Shown here one piece after another: positions 50,601 to 57,397 of a stretch of 64,000 nucleotides of DNA. Numbering within the stretch: position 1 is the first letter of the stretch; the number at the start of each line of letters is the position of its first letter. A program made the translations under genes and the position numbers. Source of the stretch: Capra hircus (lineage: Eukaryota > Chordata > Mammalia > Artiodactyla > Bovidae); NCBI RefSeq assembly GCF_001704415.2, contig NC_030817.1, positions 37,955,550 through 38,019,549 on the forward strand. The letters run 5' to 3'. The notes below the pieces were generated by a model. It made no database searches, was not told where the DNA came from, and saw only the letters and a program-made list of their open reading frames with translations.

Positions 50601-51790
50601 TGAACAATTACACTAAGCAAAATAAGCCAGAAAAAGGCAAATACTGCATGGTCTCACTTATATGTGAAATACAAAAAAATGAAATAAAAATTGCACGTAC
50701 AGAAATGGTGGTTGCCTGTGCCTAGCAGTTGGGGGGATAGGGAGAAGCTGGTATAATAGTACAAACTTTCAGATATAAGATAATAGATCTGAGAATTTAA
50801 TGTATCTCATGGTGACTATAGTTAATAATACTGTATCATATAATTGAAATTTGCTAAGAGAGTAGAACTTTTGTTCTCATCATACACACACAAAAGTACA
50901 TATGTGAGGTGATGGATGTGTTAATTAACTCAATGTTGGGAATCCTTTCACGGTATATGCAAATGTCAACTCATCACGCTGTACACTTTCTATATATTAC
51001 AACTTTATTTGTTAGTTATACCTCAGTAAAGCTGAAACACACATACATATGCAACCAAGCCTGAGCTGTTTTCTTTTTCCAGACTTTAAACTTTTTATTT
51101 TGTATTGGCGTATAGCCTATTAACAATGTTGTGATAGTTTCAGGTGAACAGAGAAAGGACTCAGCCATACATGTACATGTATCCATTCTCCTCCAAACCC
51201 TCCTCCCATCCAGACTGGTACATAATTTTGAGCAGAGTTCCATGTGCTGTACAATAGGTCTTTGTTGGCTATGCATTTTAAATATAGCAGTGTATACATG
51301 ACCTTCCCAGTGTTTTCCTTTCTTAAGAGGGAAGTGGCTTTGGAATATCATCTCACTTTTTTGAATACATTCAATTCTAAATCACATTACAAAGCATAAA
51401 TTTTGCTTCAGTGATGTTTGAAAAGGACTATGGTTAGGAATTGGAATTGGGCACAGAAGCAGACACATTGTATAGGGTTTCTTGCTAGTACTATCTTGGG
51501 CATGAACGAAAAAATACACTTAATTCTGTCCTACTCTATTGGTCATTGTGATTGGATTTATTAATAGGTTTCTGTTTTTGTTTTCACCTGTTTGGTAGAA
51601 CTTACTGATACATCTTGTTGCATTGTTTTTATCTGACCCACTGTGTGTCTCTCTGGTTTTTCATTTCAGTACTTCTCTGAATGGGACCTACAACCCTCCT
51701 TCTTTTTCTGGTCCCTGGGAAGATAAAGAATTCAGTCCTATTGCACTTTATAACTGCTGTGGTCTCTACACCAGTGCTGTCTGTGTCTAA
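23585..51790 (+). CDS. SLC28A2: SLC28A2: concentrative nucleoside transporter 2 (CNT2), complete, 17 coding exons
   Basis: Coding segments: 23585-23665, 23800-23888, 33834-33925, 35019-35202, 36684-36825, 37439-37552, 37892-37969, 38430-38510, 39054-39134, 40369-40494, 40577-40707, 41136-41304, 41487-41684, 42160-42241, 44098-44196, 44364-44475, 51670-51790. They sum to 1980 nt, 659 codons plus TAA; every junction is GT-AG and in phase. The translation matches mammalian CNT2 along its whole length (human is 658 residues, from memory). CNT2 is a plasma-membrane sodium/nucleoside symporter, mainly for purine nucleosides and uridine, in gut, kidney and liver epithelia. Visible marks: the CNT signature G-x-K-x3-NEFVAY at residues 485-496; G313-M314 and T347-V348, the purine-type residues (CNT1 has S-Q and S-L there); a hydrophilic N terminus; and a long C-terminal tail with N-glycosylation sequons at N600, N605 and N624. 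The start has G at -3 and +4. No frameshift or stop is present. CNT1 and CNT3 are excluded by the selectivity residues and the N terminus. Confidence 0.97.
23800..23888 (+). CDS. SLC28A2: SLC28A2 exon 3 (residues 28-57)
   Basis: Charged cytoplasmic N-terminal segment, the least conserved part of the protein. The acceptor ...tgcttacag precedes it. The donor gtacag follows after two bases of codon 57. A second GT six bases further on could act as a minor alternative donor. The preceding intron is only 134 bp. Confidence 0.93.
24150..24285. mobile_element. MIR/L2-type fragment
   Basis: Pattern tgttgagtatttactat, then ttcatttaattttcacaac, then a cccctttttcag tract typical of old mammalian SINE/LINE tails. 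Confidence 0.55.
24290..24412 (-). mobile_element. CHR-type SINE
   Basis: Reverse-strand partial copy ending ggacctgcagggaattccc. Confidence 0.82.
24413..25044. other. Intron 3 sequence, nothing identified
   Basis: AT-rich; no repeat family I can name. Confidence 0.35.
25045..25122 (-). mobile_element. CHR-type SINE fragment
   Basis: Head portion, ccaggaattgaacctgggc to caccagggaactccc. Confidence 0.75.
25363..25632 (-). mobile_element. BovB LINE 3' fragment
   Basis: Reverse-strand BovB end in intron 3, from gttcggtcactcagttgtg to agcttcagcatcagtcctg. Confidence 0.9.
25785..25993 (-). mobile_element. CHR-type SINE
   Basis: Reverse-strand copy ending ggaccaccagggaagcccc. Confidence 0.85.
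26430..26602 (-). mobile_element. CHR-type SINE
   Basis: Reverse-strand copy, tgttgggtcttagttatggc to accaccaaggaagtccc. Confidence 0.85.
26603..27176. other. Intron 3 sequence, nothing identified
   Basis: Pyrimidine-rich; possibly an old L2 or DNA-transposon remnant, not assignable by eye. Confidence 0.35.
27689..27963 (+). mobile_element. Bov-A2 SINE nested in BovB
   Basis: Complete dimer with agcagcagcagc tail between aggttggt copies at 27681-27688 and 27964-27971. Confidence 0.94.
28326..28444 (-). mobile_element. Single Bov-A unit nested in BovB
   Basis: Monomer between identical atgatgtactctgc copies at 28312-28325 and 28445-28458 (14-bp target duplication). Confidence 0.94.
29525..29742 (-). 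mobile_element. Bov-tA SINE
   Basis: Reverse-strand copy ending in ggtggattctttaccactg. Confidence 0.88.
29743..30130 (-). mobile_element. L2 LINE fragment
   Basis: ccttgcttaagttcttcagtg, then acaagacaaaatctaaatg, resembles L2 antisense 3' sequence. Confidence 0.6.
30131..33112. other. Intron 3, about 3 kb of unassigned sequence
   Basis: No repeat or gene I can name. The longest frames (31527-31883 and 32236-32517 on +) have no recognised homology and no splice context. A short TTA/TAT run lies near 30350. Confidence 0.35.
33113..33325 (+). mobile_element. MIR SINE
   Basis: Classic order: gattctgaagccgcattgcc, then aaccttgggaaaggtactt, then catctgtaaaatgggaatga. Confidence 0.85.
33834..33925 (+). 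CDS. SLC28A2: SLC28A2 exon 4 (residues 57-88)
   Basis: Encodes the ARSFCKTH segment followed by the start of the first hydrophobic helix (KKILLSLLCL). It sits after the gene's largest intron (9.9 kb, filled with BovB, SINEs and L2). One base of codon 88 precedes the donor gtaagg; it joins exon 5 to give alanine. Confidence 0.95.
34328..34465 (+). mobile_element. CHR-type SINE
   Basis: ggaattcattggcagtccag to the A-rich tail ccaaataaacaaacaaaac, in intron 4. Confidence 0.82.
35019..35202 (+). CDS. SLC28A2: SLC28A2 exon 5 (residues 88-149)
   Basis: Encodes two hydrophobic segments (YAAYFLAACIL and the leucine/valine-rich LALFVLTCLVLLVLV) and the basic loop after them. The open frame continues upstream into the intron to 34880, but the acceptor ctttttag and the homology both set the exon start here. 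Confidence 0.96.
35203..36683 (+). other. SLC28A2 intron 5
   Basis: Mostly unique sequence. A short GT run lies near 36105. No other feature seen. Confidence 0.6.
36684..36825 (+). CDS. SLC28A2: SLC28A2 exon 6 (residues 149-196)
   Basis: Encodes the segment around LALDTAQRPEQLISF, strongly conserved in CNTs, plus the next membrane helix and the ACSKHHSA loop. Donor gtgagt; the following intron reads in frame for 39 codons before a stop, but homology ends at the donor. Confidence 0.97.
37072..37095. repeat. (AAAAC)n simple repeat
   Basis: acaaaacaaaacaaaacaa run in intron 6. Confidence 0.85.
37439..37552 (+). CDS. SLC28A2: SLC28A2 exon 7 (residues 197-234)
   Basis: Encodes VSWRAVLWGLGLQF and the helix with FGILVIRT, part of the N-terminal nucleoside-transporter domain. 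Both ends are on codon boundaries, with consensus acceptor and donor (gtatga). Confidence 0.97.
37892..37969 (+). CDS. SLC28A2: SLC28A2 exon 8 (residues 235-260)
   Basis: 26 codons, beginning IFLSYTVAGSSFVFGD, a highly conserved CNT segment before the first re-entrant region. It is phase 0 at both ends. Confidence 0.97.
38430..38510 (+). CDS. SLC28A2: SLC28A2 exon 9 (residues 261-287)
   Basis: 27 codons, with ALPIILFFGCVMSILYYLG, a membrane helix leading into the transport core. It is phase 0 at both ends; the donor is gtgagt. Confidence 0.97.
38575..38708 (+). mobile_element. Single Bov-A unit
   Basis: Monomer ending in the cagcagtagcagcagtagc tail, in intron 9, only about 65 bp after exon 9. 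Confidence 0.9.
38880..38990 (+). mobile_element. MIR fragment
   Basis: gccctgagttctggtccag, then ggccttaatttcattacc. Confidence 0.6.
39054..39134 (+). CDS. SLC28A2: SLC28A2 exon 10 (residues 288-314), with the G313-M314 selectivity pair
   Basis: Encodes the first re-entrant hairpin region of the transport core (ITMGTTATETLAVAGNIF) and ends in G313-M314. In CNT1 the matching positions are S-Q, which favours pyrimidines, so this exon identifies the gene as CNT2. Confidence 0.98.
39776..39895 (+). mobile_element. L2 3' end fragment
   Basis: Contains tgaaggcctaagagtagga and cactaggcacatggttgtc, as in L2 tails. The rest of intron 10 (39135-40368) shows nothing. Confidence 0.5.
40369..40494 (+). 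CDS. SLC28A2: SLC28A2 exon 11 (residues 315-356), with T347-V348
   Basis: Begins with TEAPLLIRPY, whose T-E pair contacts the nucleoside in the known bacterial CNT structure, and contains MTGGFATISGTVLGAF. T347-V348 is the second CNT2-type selectivity pair (S-L in CNT1). Confidence 0.98.
40577..40707 (+). CDS. SLC28A2: SLC28A2 exon 12 (residues 357-400)
   Basis: Encodes DASSLISASVMAAP and the acidic loop YPEVEESKFK. The intron before it is only 82 bp. It ends with two bases of a glycine codon. Confidence 0.97.
41136..41304 (+). CDS. SLC28A2: SLC28A2 exon 13 (residues 400-456)
   Basis: Encodes NVLEAASNGATDAVGLA and the long helix ANLIAFLAVLAFINAAL, part of the C-terminal nucleoside-transporter domain. 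The donor gtaatg is slightly weak but in the expected place. Confidence 0.97.
41487..41684 (+). CDS. SLC28A2: SLC28A2 exon 14 (residues 457-522), CNT signature motif
   Basis: Longest coding exon. Residues 485-496 read GMKFFTNEFVAY, the CNT family signature (G/A-x-K-x3-NEFVAY/M/F). The asparagine and glutamate of this motif lie in the transport core. It ends KKQWIS on a codon boundary before gtaagt. Confidence 0.98.
42160..42241 (+). CDS. SLC28A2: SLC28A2 exon 15 (residues 523-550)
   Basis: Encodes the second half of the core, with [20 protein letters not shown], which includes the conserved asparagine and serine that bind nucleoside in CNT structures. The acceptor follows a good pyrimidine tract. 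Confidence 0.97.
42916..43483 (+). mobile_element. BovB LINE, 3' 0.57 kb, in SLC28A2 intron 15
   Basis: Sense-strand, 5'-truncated copy. The frame at 42965-43327 is BovB-derived (WCWRRLLRVPWTARRSNQS), not an exon. Confidence 0.92.
44098..44196 (+). CDS. SLC28A2: SLC28A2 exon 16 (residues 550-583)
   Basis: Encodes VPHRKSDLSKVVV and the last core helix (ALFTGACVSLISACVAG). The preceding 1.86-kb intron holds a BovB 3' fragment. Confidence 0.97.
44364..44475 (+). CDS. SLC28A2: SLC28A2 exon 17 (residues 583-620), start of extracellular tail
   Basis: Encodes ILYVPRGAETDC and the start of the extracellular C-terminal tail, with N-glycosylation sequons N600-T-S and N605-R-T and a CC pair. The following intron is 7.2 kb and full of L1. 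Confidence 0.96.
45000..46630 (+). mobile_element. Old L1, 5' UTR/ORF1 region
   Basis: Contains the ORF1-region landmarks gagtgggaattttaaacagc, gcaagaacagatgagcaatg and aaagcaaagagaacaaagac. It is interrupted by a Bov-tA SINE; no intact frame. Confidence 0.75.
45857..46068 (+). mobile_element. Bov-tA SINE nested in L1
   Basis: Complete copy (gaccttccctagtagctcag to acatgacttagggactaaa). L1 sequence resumes after it at ctaagggctcc. Confidence 0.9.
46640..47735. other. Intron 17 sequence, unassigned
   Basis: Purine-rich, diverged, no gene. Possibly an old repeat, family not recognised. Confidence 0.35.
47736..48225 (+). mobile_element. L1, left part (5' sequence plus ORF2 end)
   Basis: L1 start (gaccaagatggcaacaaagg), then a jump to ORF2 3' sequence (ccaaaagtcaactcaaaattg) at about 48110, implying a large internal deletion. 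It continues at 49847 after an inserted L1. Confidence 0.75.
48226..49830 (-). mobile_element. Younger L1 inserted in the older L1
   Basis: 5'-truncated, 1.6 kb, poly(T) at the left (48218-48226). Contains antisense 3' UTR and ORF2 landmarks (ctgctgtacagcaaagtgaa; gggattgctgggtcatatgg). Identical ttagtaatgatttttt at about 48209-48224 and 49830-49845 is the target duplication. Confidence 0.88.
48694..48829 (+). mobile_element. Diverged Bov-tA SINE nested in the younger L1
   Basis: Splits the L1 motif taatattccattgtgtatat. tattcc is repeated at both edges. Confidence 0.85.
49847..51040 (+). mobile_element. L1, right part (ORF2 end and 3' UTR)
   Basis: Resumes with gcaaaagcaacaaaaacaaa and runs through ggaaatgcaaataaaaacc and gcaaggatgtggagaaaagg to the 3' UTR. 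Frames here are broken. Confidence 0.85.
51075..51300 (-). mobile_element. L1 3' UTR fragment
   Basis: ctttttattttgtattggcg, then aatgttgtgatagtttcagg: ruminant L1 3' end in reverse. Confidence 0.75.
51670..51790 (+). CDS. SLC28A2: SLC28A2 exon 18, coding part (residues 620-659, stop)
   Basis: Terminal exon. The acceptor is tcatttcag. It encodes the tail with sequon N624-G-T and the NPPSFSGPWEDKEF segment, ending in YTSAVCV and TAA at 51788-51790. The last sequon of the human tail (near its C terminus) is absent here. Confidence 0.95.
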
Positions 51791-52050
51791 AGCTGGTTCA
51801 TTTCCATAAAAGTCCTAATCTGGATGGCTTTTTGATGGCAAAGGTATTTATGTACTCAGAGTTCTCATCCTATAACTAATGCACTTTGATCTTTAACAGT
51901 AAACATAAAATTTTCATTTTGGTTCACTATATGTCAGTAATGAAAACTAGCACTCATTTTTCCATTATTTGGCTGAACCAAATAAGAAATTTCTTATGGG
52001 CTCTGTTTGAGCTTAGAGTCAAAATAATAAATATTACCACATCAAAAAAT
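51791..52050 (+). other. SLC28A2: Probable SLC28A2 3' UTR
   Basis: AT-rich unique sequence after the stop. An AATAAA hexamer at 52026-52031 would put the mRNA end near 52050. Longer forms are possible because unique sequence continues to about 52650. Confidence 0.4.
52026..52031 (+). promoter_or_regulatory. Candidate polyadenylation signal AATAAA
   Basis: First canonical hexamer after the SLC28A2 stop, 236 bp downstream of it. Its use is inferred from position only. Confidence 0.35.
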
Positions 52051-52654
52051 CTCTTACAAACCTTGCTTCTAGTTGCCATCTTAAGAATTATATGATGTAG
52101 TATGCTATAAATGTGATTTGGTATGTAATGTGTACTGAGGTAAAAAAGCTGTATTTCTTGAAATTCTATGGATGAGCTGGGTTTATGATACTAAAGGTAT
52201 ACATGAAAATTATATGAGTATTGAATGATAAGATTTTTCTGGTTGTCACACATTTGTAAACCTGAAAACTCCTTAAAATCATTACATACTAATATTTCCT
52301 GTATGCAGACTTATAAGGAATGTCTGTTTCTTAGAGGCCCTTGTTTTATTTTAGTATTCTGCTTTAGTGCCGTTTTGCTTCAAGTTTACTGACTCTTCTG
52401 AAATGATGGTTTTCGGGGGAGATGACACTTTTTCCTCCCAGAGGACATGAGTCAATGTCTTGAGGTATAATTAATGTCACAGCTTGGGGGATGCTACTGA
52501 TGTCTTCGATTGAGTAGAGGCCAGAAATGCTGCTAAACATTCTAGTGTGCACGGCCAGCCTCCACCACAAAGAATTCTCTGGCCCCAAATGTCAACAGTG
52601 CTCAAGTTGAGACACTCCGACTTAGAATATTTCTCATATCTAATATTATTTATA

Positions 52655-53285
52655 ATATTATAACCTTAAGGAAGAGTTTCAAAAGAATGTAGGAGCTCCT
52701 CAAAGAGTTATAAAATAACCATATGGCCCCACAATTCTATTCCTTGGTATACCCAAAAGAACAGAACACGGGTGTTGAAACAAGTACGTGTACATGCATG
52801 CCCATAGTAGCACTATTCACAATAGTCAAAAGGTGGAAACAGTCCAAATGTCTATCAGTAGCTGAATGGATAAAAAAATAGTGTTATGCACATACAATGG
52901 AATTTTATTCAGTCATAAAAATCATGAAGTACTGATATAGCCTACATGGACGGACCTAGAAAACATTATGCTAAGACAAAGAAGCCAGACACAAAGGCTT
53001 ATTATTATGTGATTCTATTTTGTATGATTCCCTTTATATGAAATATTCAGCATAGATAGATCCATGGAGACAGAAAACAGATTGGTGCTTGCCAAGGGGA
53101 GGTGTTGGGGAGGAGGAGTAGGGAGTTACTGCTTAATGAGTATGCGGTTTTACTGTGGAATGATGGAAATGTTTTGGAACTAGATAGAAATGGTGGTTAC
53201 ACAACATTGTGAATGTACTAAATGTCACTGGTTTGTTCACTTTCAAATGTATAATTTTATGTTATGTGAATTTCCCCTCAATAAA
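52655..53285 (+). mobile_element. Old L1 3' end
   Basis: agtagcactattcacaatag, tatggaatgg-like and caaggggaggtgttgggga landmarks, ending ttcccctcaataaatta. Confidence 0.8.
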
Positions 53286-53335
53286 TTATATATATTTATA
53301 ATATATAATATATAATTTATATATATATATAAATA
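53286..53335. repeat. (TA)n-rich microsatellite
   Basis: Run of tatata and taatatataa blocks directly after the L1 tail. Confidence 0.9.
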
Positions 53336-53454
53336 CTATTTGTATGTCCCCTTAGCGAATCTGCCTTCTTCCACTTCACAATTATCTGAGCTCAGAACCT
53401 CTTGGCCTTCCTTCTTGTCTCCTTTCCTATCTTCTCTTCCTTATTTTTGGTAAG

Positions 53455-53815
53455 TACCAGACCACCTTACCTGTCTCCTGAGAAACCTGTATGAGAGTTA
53501 AGAAGCATCAGTTAGAACTGGACATAGACCAGTGGACTGATTCAAAATTGGGAGAGGAGTATGACAAAGCTGTATATTGTCACTCTGCTTGTTTAGCTTC
53601 TATGCAGAGTACATCATGCGAAATGCTGGGCTGGAAGAAGCACAAGCTGGAATCAAGATTGCTGGGAGAAATATCAACAACCTCAGATATGCAGATGACA
53701 CCACTAATGGCAGAAAGTGAAGAGGAACTAAAAAGCCTCTTGATGAGAGTGAGAGAAGAGAGTGAAAAATCTGGCTTAAAACTCAACACTCAAAAGACGA
53801 AGATCATGGCTACTA
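53455..53815 (+). mobile_element. BovB LINE, internal reverse-transcriptase fragment
   Basis: Contains the cctcagatatgcagatgaca (YADD) region. It starts and ends inside BovB and is followed by 340 bp of non-BovB DNA. Confidence 0.88.
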
Positions 53816-54157
53816 TCATTACCATTTAAGGAGCTGAATTCACAACCAGGGATTTACTGCGTTCTGTGCCAAATTTAGTTCACACAAGGAAGGGTATGGG
53901 ATGGAGGGCTCTCCTTATCTGCTTGCAGGGGTAAGGGCCGGCATTCTCATTCTGTCTCCTGTTTGAAGTGAATCTGATCTACACTCTGGCACACAAGAGG
54001 ACTGCACTATAACGGCAGTAAGTGTGACATCACCATCAGCAGGAGAGTCTCACAAGCAGAAAGAACGAAAAGTGAGGACTGAATGGGATCAGGACCAACG
54101 CAACGCCGCCTCCTGGGGCCAAGAGGCACTCACACACTAGCACAGCAGTGACCAGGG

Positions 54158-54202
54158 GTCACAGAGAGTCGGACACGACTGAGTGACTGGACTGAACTGA
54201 TG
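54158..54202 (+). mobile_element. BovB LINE 3' tail only
   Basis: gagagtcggacacgactgag to ctggactgaactgatga. Confidence 0.8.
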
Positions 54203-54652
54203 AGGGTGGAAGCAGGCTGGGCGGGCCCAGGATGTGTGTGAAGTGCTGGTCAACCCCAAGAGCACGCACTTGACGACTTTCACAACCGTCTCCCAGTTTC
54301 CATCCCCAGTTAAGGAGCCCCAGGCAGAGAGGAGACAGGAGGCTGAGGAAGGGTGGGCAAGAGAAAAGATCGGGAGGACTAGGAGAAACGGAGGTTATGG
54401 AAGGGGCTGGTTAGGATGTGGAAATAAGGAAAGGAGAGTGGCAGCCTGGGTCACCCAGTGAGTAGAATCTGCTCTCTCAGACACTGCACCGTAAAGCCTT
54501 CTTCATGTATATCGTTCCACTGCCTGCCATTTTTGTTTTTGTGTGCATACATCATTCTAGACCAGTACACATAGATCTACCTCATTCATTTTCTTGGCTA
54601 CCTGGTATACCATGTAAGGAGGTACCCTATTTGTGCACATTTAGGTTGACTT

Positions 54653-54834
54653 GGTGGCTCAGCTGGTAAAGAATCCGCCTGCAATGTGGGAGAGCTGGGT
54701 TCAATCCCTGGGTTGGGAAGATCCCCTGGAGAAGGGAAAGGCTACCCACTCTAGTATTCTGGCCTGGAGAATTCCATGGACTATAGATGGGGTCACAAAG
54801 AGTCGGACACGACTGAGTGACTTTCACCTTCACC
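54653..54834 (+). mobile_element. Bov-tA SINE with 10-bp target duplication
   Basis: aggttgactt at 54643-54652 and 54835-54844. A BovB-tail remnant (accacgacttagtgaccgaa) follows at about 54885. Confidence 0.92.
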
Positions 54835-55429
54835 AGGTTGACTTATATTTGACGGATTATTTCTAAAGGCCTAACTGAGTAGGACCACGACTTAGTGACC
54901 GAACAGAACAACAGCTGAGGTAGACAGTTTGTGTTTGACTCCCACTCTGACTCTCCTTTGCATGCCTGACCTACTCTTGGTGAGAGTCTTTGCCTGAGGT
55001 ATTGGTTGTCAAACATTTAAACATTTAAATATTCCCATATTCTGTGGGAATAACTGACTTTTAAGACAGGAATGAAAAGATTAGGAGCTGGGAGATCTGG
55101 ATTCAGAGGCCTGGCCTGAGTCCCTTTCAAGCCCTATTCAAGTTCCTAATATCTGAAAAGCCCAACTTCCAATTCTGCTTAATGAAGATAATGATAATCA
55201 TATCCACTTTATAAATTGCTAGAAATTTTGAAATAATAATAATGTATATAAAAAAACTACATGAGAAGTGAAAGTGTAAGGATCTTAAATGCAGAGCATT
55301 TGCTCCTTTATACATGAACATTTGCTTGGCATTTATCAGGCTTCTGGCATTGCTTAATGAGATTGGAGTGTACCCTCCCCCAAACCCTCCCCCTGCTCCC
55401 CCCTCCGTTTAATTCCTAAAACAATCCTT

Positions 55430-55560
55430 TAAGAAAGTTACTGTTGTTATCACAGTTTCCCAAAGGAGGAAATATACACTTAGAGAGATTGAGTTGCTCC
55501 CTAGAGTCACATAGTAAGTGAAAGAATCATGATTTGATCCCAGGGTCTCAAACACTATGT
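55430..55560. mobile_element. MIR-type fragment
   Basis: tttcccaaaggaggaaat, then agagattgagttgctccc, then cacatagtaagtgaaagaat. Confidence 0.6.
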
Positions 55561-55599
55561 CTATTTTCATCCTATCCCAGCCCTCCCTACCTTCCTTAC

Positions 55600-57027
55600 C
55601 TCTCTAATCTAGTGCCTCAGGGTCCACCAGTTTAATCCAGATGATCTCAGCAGCTTCTAAAGTATTAATATTTATTATTTCTGAAAGACTTGTGTGCCAA
55701 TCATGTCCTGCTGTGTGCCATCCTTTGTATTTTTGTCTTATTTTGCTATTTGTCTTTTTGTTGTCATCTATTGCAGCAAGTATAAAAATGATTATTATAA
55801 AAACCTCAAGGTTTTTGACAAGTCTCTCAAAACAGAATTGTCTTTACTTTTATCATCTCTTTGAATATGGAGTTCCATGATGTCAGAGACTAAGTCTGTT
55901 TTATTTGTTACCAAAGCTCTAGGAGCTAGCACTGTTCTAGCAAAATGAAACAAACAAGCAAGCAAAAAATGCATTTAATATTTGTTGAGACAAAAAAGAT
56001 GAAGCTCTGAGGGTTTTGGCCTGGATACCTAGGGGCCAAACACAGGGAAAGAAAGTGTTTGTTATATGAAAGAACATACATAAAGCACTTATACTGCCTG
56101 GTACAGTGTTGTTATTATTGCTACGTATGTATAGTAGGTTTGGCAAGGGTATGGGTAGCAGGTAGAAAATGAAATCCAAAGAAAATAAAAAGGAGCAGAA
56201 TGATGCTGGTTAGTTTGTGAATAGATGTCCAGTGAGGAATTTACAGGAAGAAAAGTTCAAAGGTCATTTAAGGAACAGGGATACTTAATATTTAACCCCA
56301 TGAACTTTGCCCCCAAACCTGTAGGAAAAGTCTGCTCTATATATGATCTGGTACCAGTGGTATTTTGATCAAGAATCCAGATGGTATCTAGTATAGATGG
56401 TGTGGTATAAGCATTTGAGTCAGCAGAGAAAGAGCAATCATCAGGAGTAAAACAGAGCTAAAAATTATAAGGAGAGAAATAGTCCAAGGAAGTTCAGAAA
56501 CATTGAAAACAATGCTGGTTTTTCTCGTTTTATAAAGGATGGTAGTTCAAGACCATTTCCATTAAATTGTGGCAATTGGGGTATTCTCCAGTAGGCTGGA
56601 GGACTTTTGATATACCAAGACAGTTAAACCTTGAGTTACACTGCTGTGGTTATTTTCTGTAAGTTGTGTTTATGTTGTATCCTCCTGGACTGCGAAATTT
56701 CACAGCTGGACTGTGAAATTTTGCATCTAGAGAGGAGAACTGAGCTGAGTTTGTATGGCATTTTTCTGCTAATGAATTTCTTTTTTTTTTTTTTTTTTAA
56801 CATGAGTTCATTGGAACTAACAAAACTTTTTGTGGTATGTATGATGGCATCACTCTTCTCTCTTCTATTTTAAAACAGGGAAACTCAGGCACAGAGAGGA
56901 TAAGTCCACTTGCCCTTGGTTACAGAGCTAGCAAGTACCTAAGCTAGTATAGTTTAGTGAAAAGACACAGTGTAATAAGACTCTTCACTATATGGGTGAA
57001 ATTTAACTTTCCAATCTCTTTTTTTCC
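55600..57027. other. Intergenic sequence, no gene seen
   Basis: Includes a poly(T) run at 56781-56798 and a MIR-type piece at about 56870-56960 (ggcacagagaggataagtcc). No exon-like signal. Confidence 0.45.
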
Positions 57028-57153
57028 TGTCTTAAAAAAAAATTGAGATACAGTTAATTTACAATATTATATTTTAGGTGTTATAGGTGTATAACAGTGA
57101 TACAAAATTTTTATACTTTATACTCCATTTATGGTTAATAGAAAATATTGGCT
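57028..57153 (-). mobile_element. Old L1 3' end, left half
   Basis: Reverse-strand L1 tail (gagatacagttaatttacaa) up to ...aaaatattggct. It continues at 61743 after 4.6 kb of nested insertions. Confidence 0.82.
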
Positions 57154-57397
57154 GGGACTTCCCTTGTGGTCCAGTGGTTAAGAATCTGCCTGCCAATGCA
57201 GGGGACGTGGGTTTGATCTCTAGTCTGGGAATTAAGATCCCACATCCCACAGGACAACTGAGTCCACATCCTGCAACTACTGAGCCTGCACTCCCTAAAG
57301 CCTGTGCTCCACAGCAAGATAAGTAAGCCGCCATAAGAAGAAGCCTGGGTACTGCAACTAGAGAGTAAGCCCTTGCTTGGCACAACTAGAGAAAGAC
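57154..57397 (+). mobile_element. CHR-type SINE inserted in L1, first part
   Basis: Head gggacttcccttgtggtcc and body. The SINE is later split at gagaaagac by an LTR and again near its end by BovB; its remaining pieces are 58590-58612 and 61708-61742. The target duplication aaatattggct is at 57143-57153 and 61743-61753. Confidence 0.9.
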
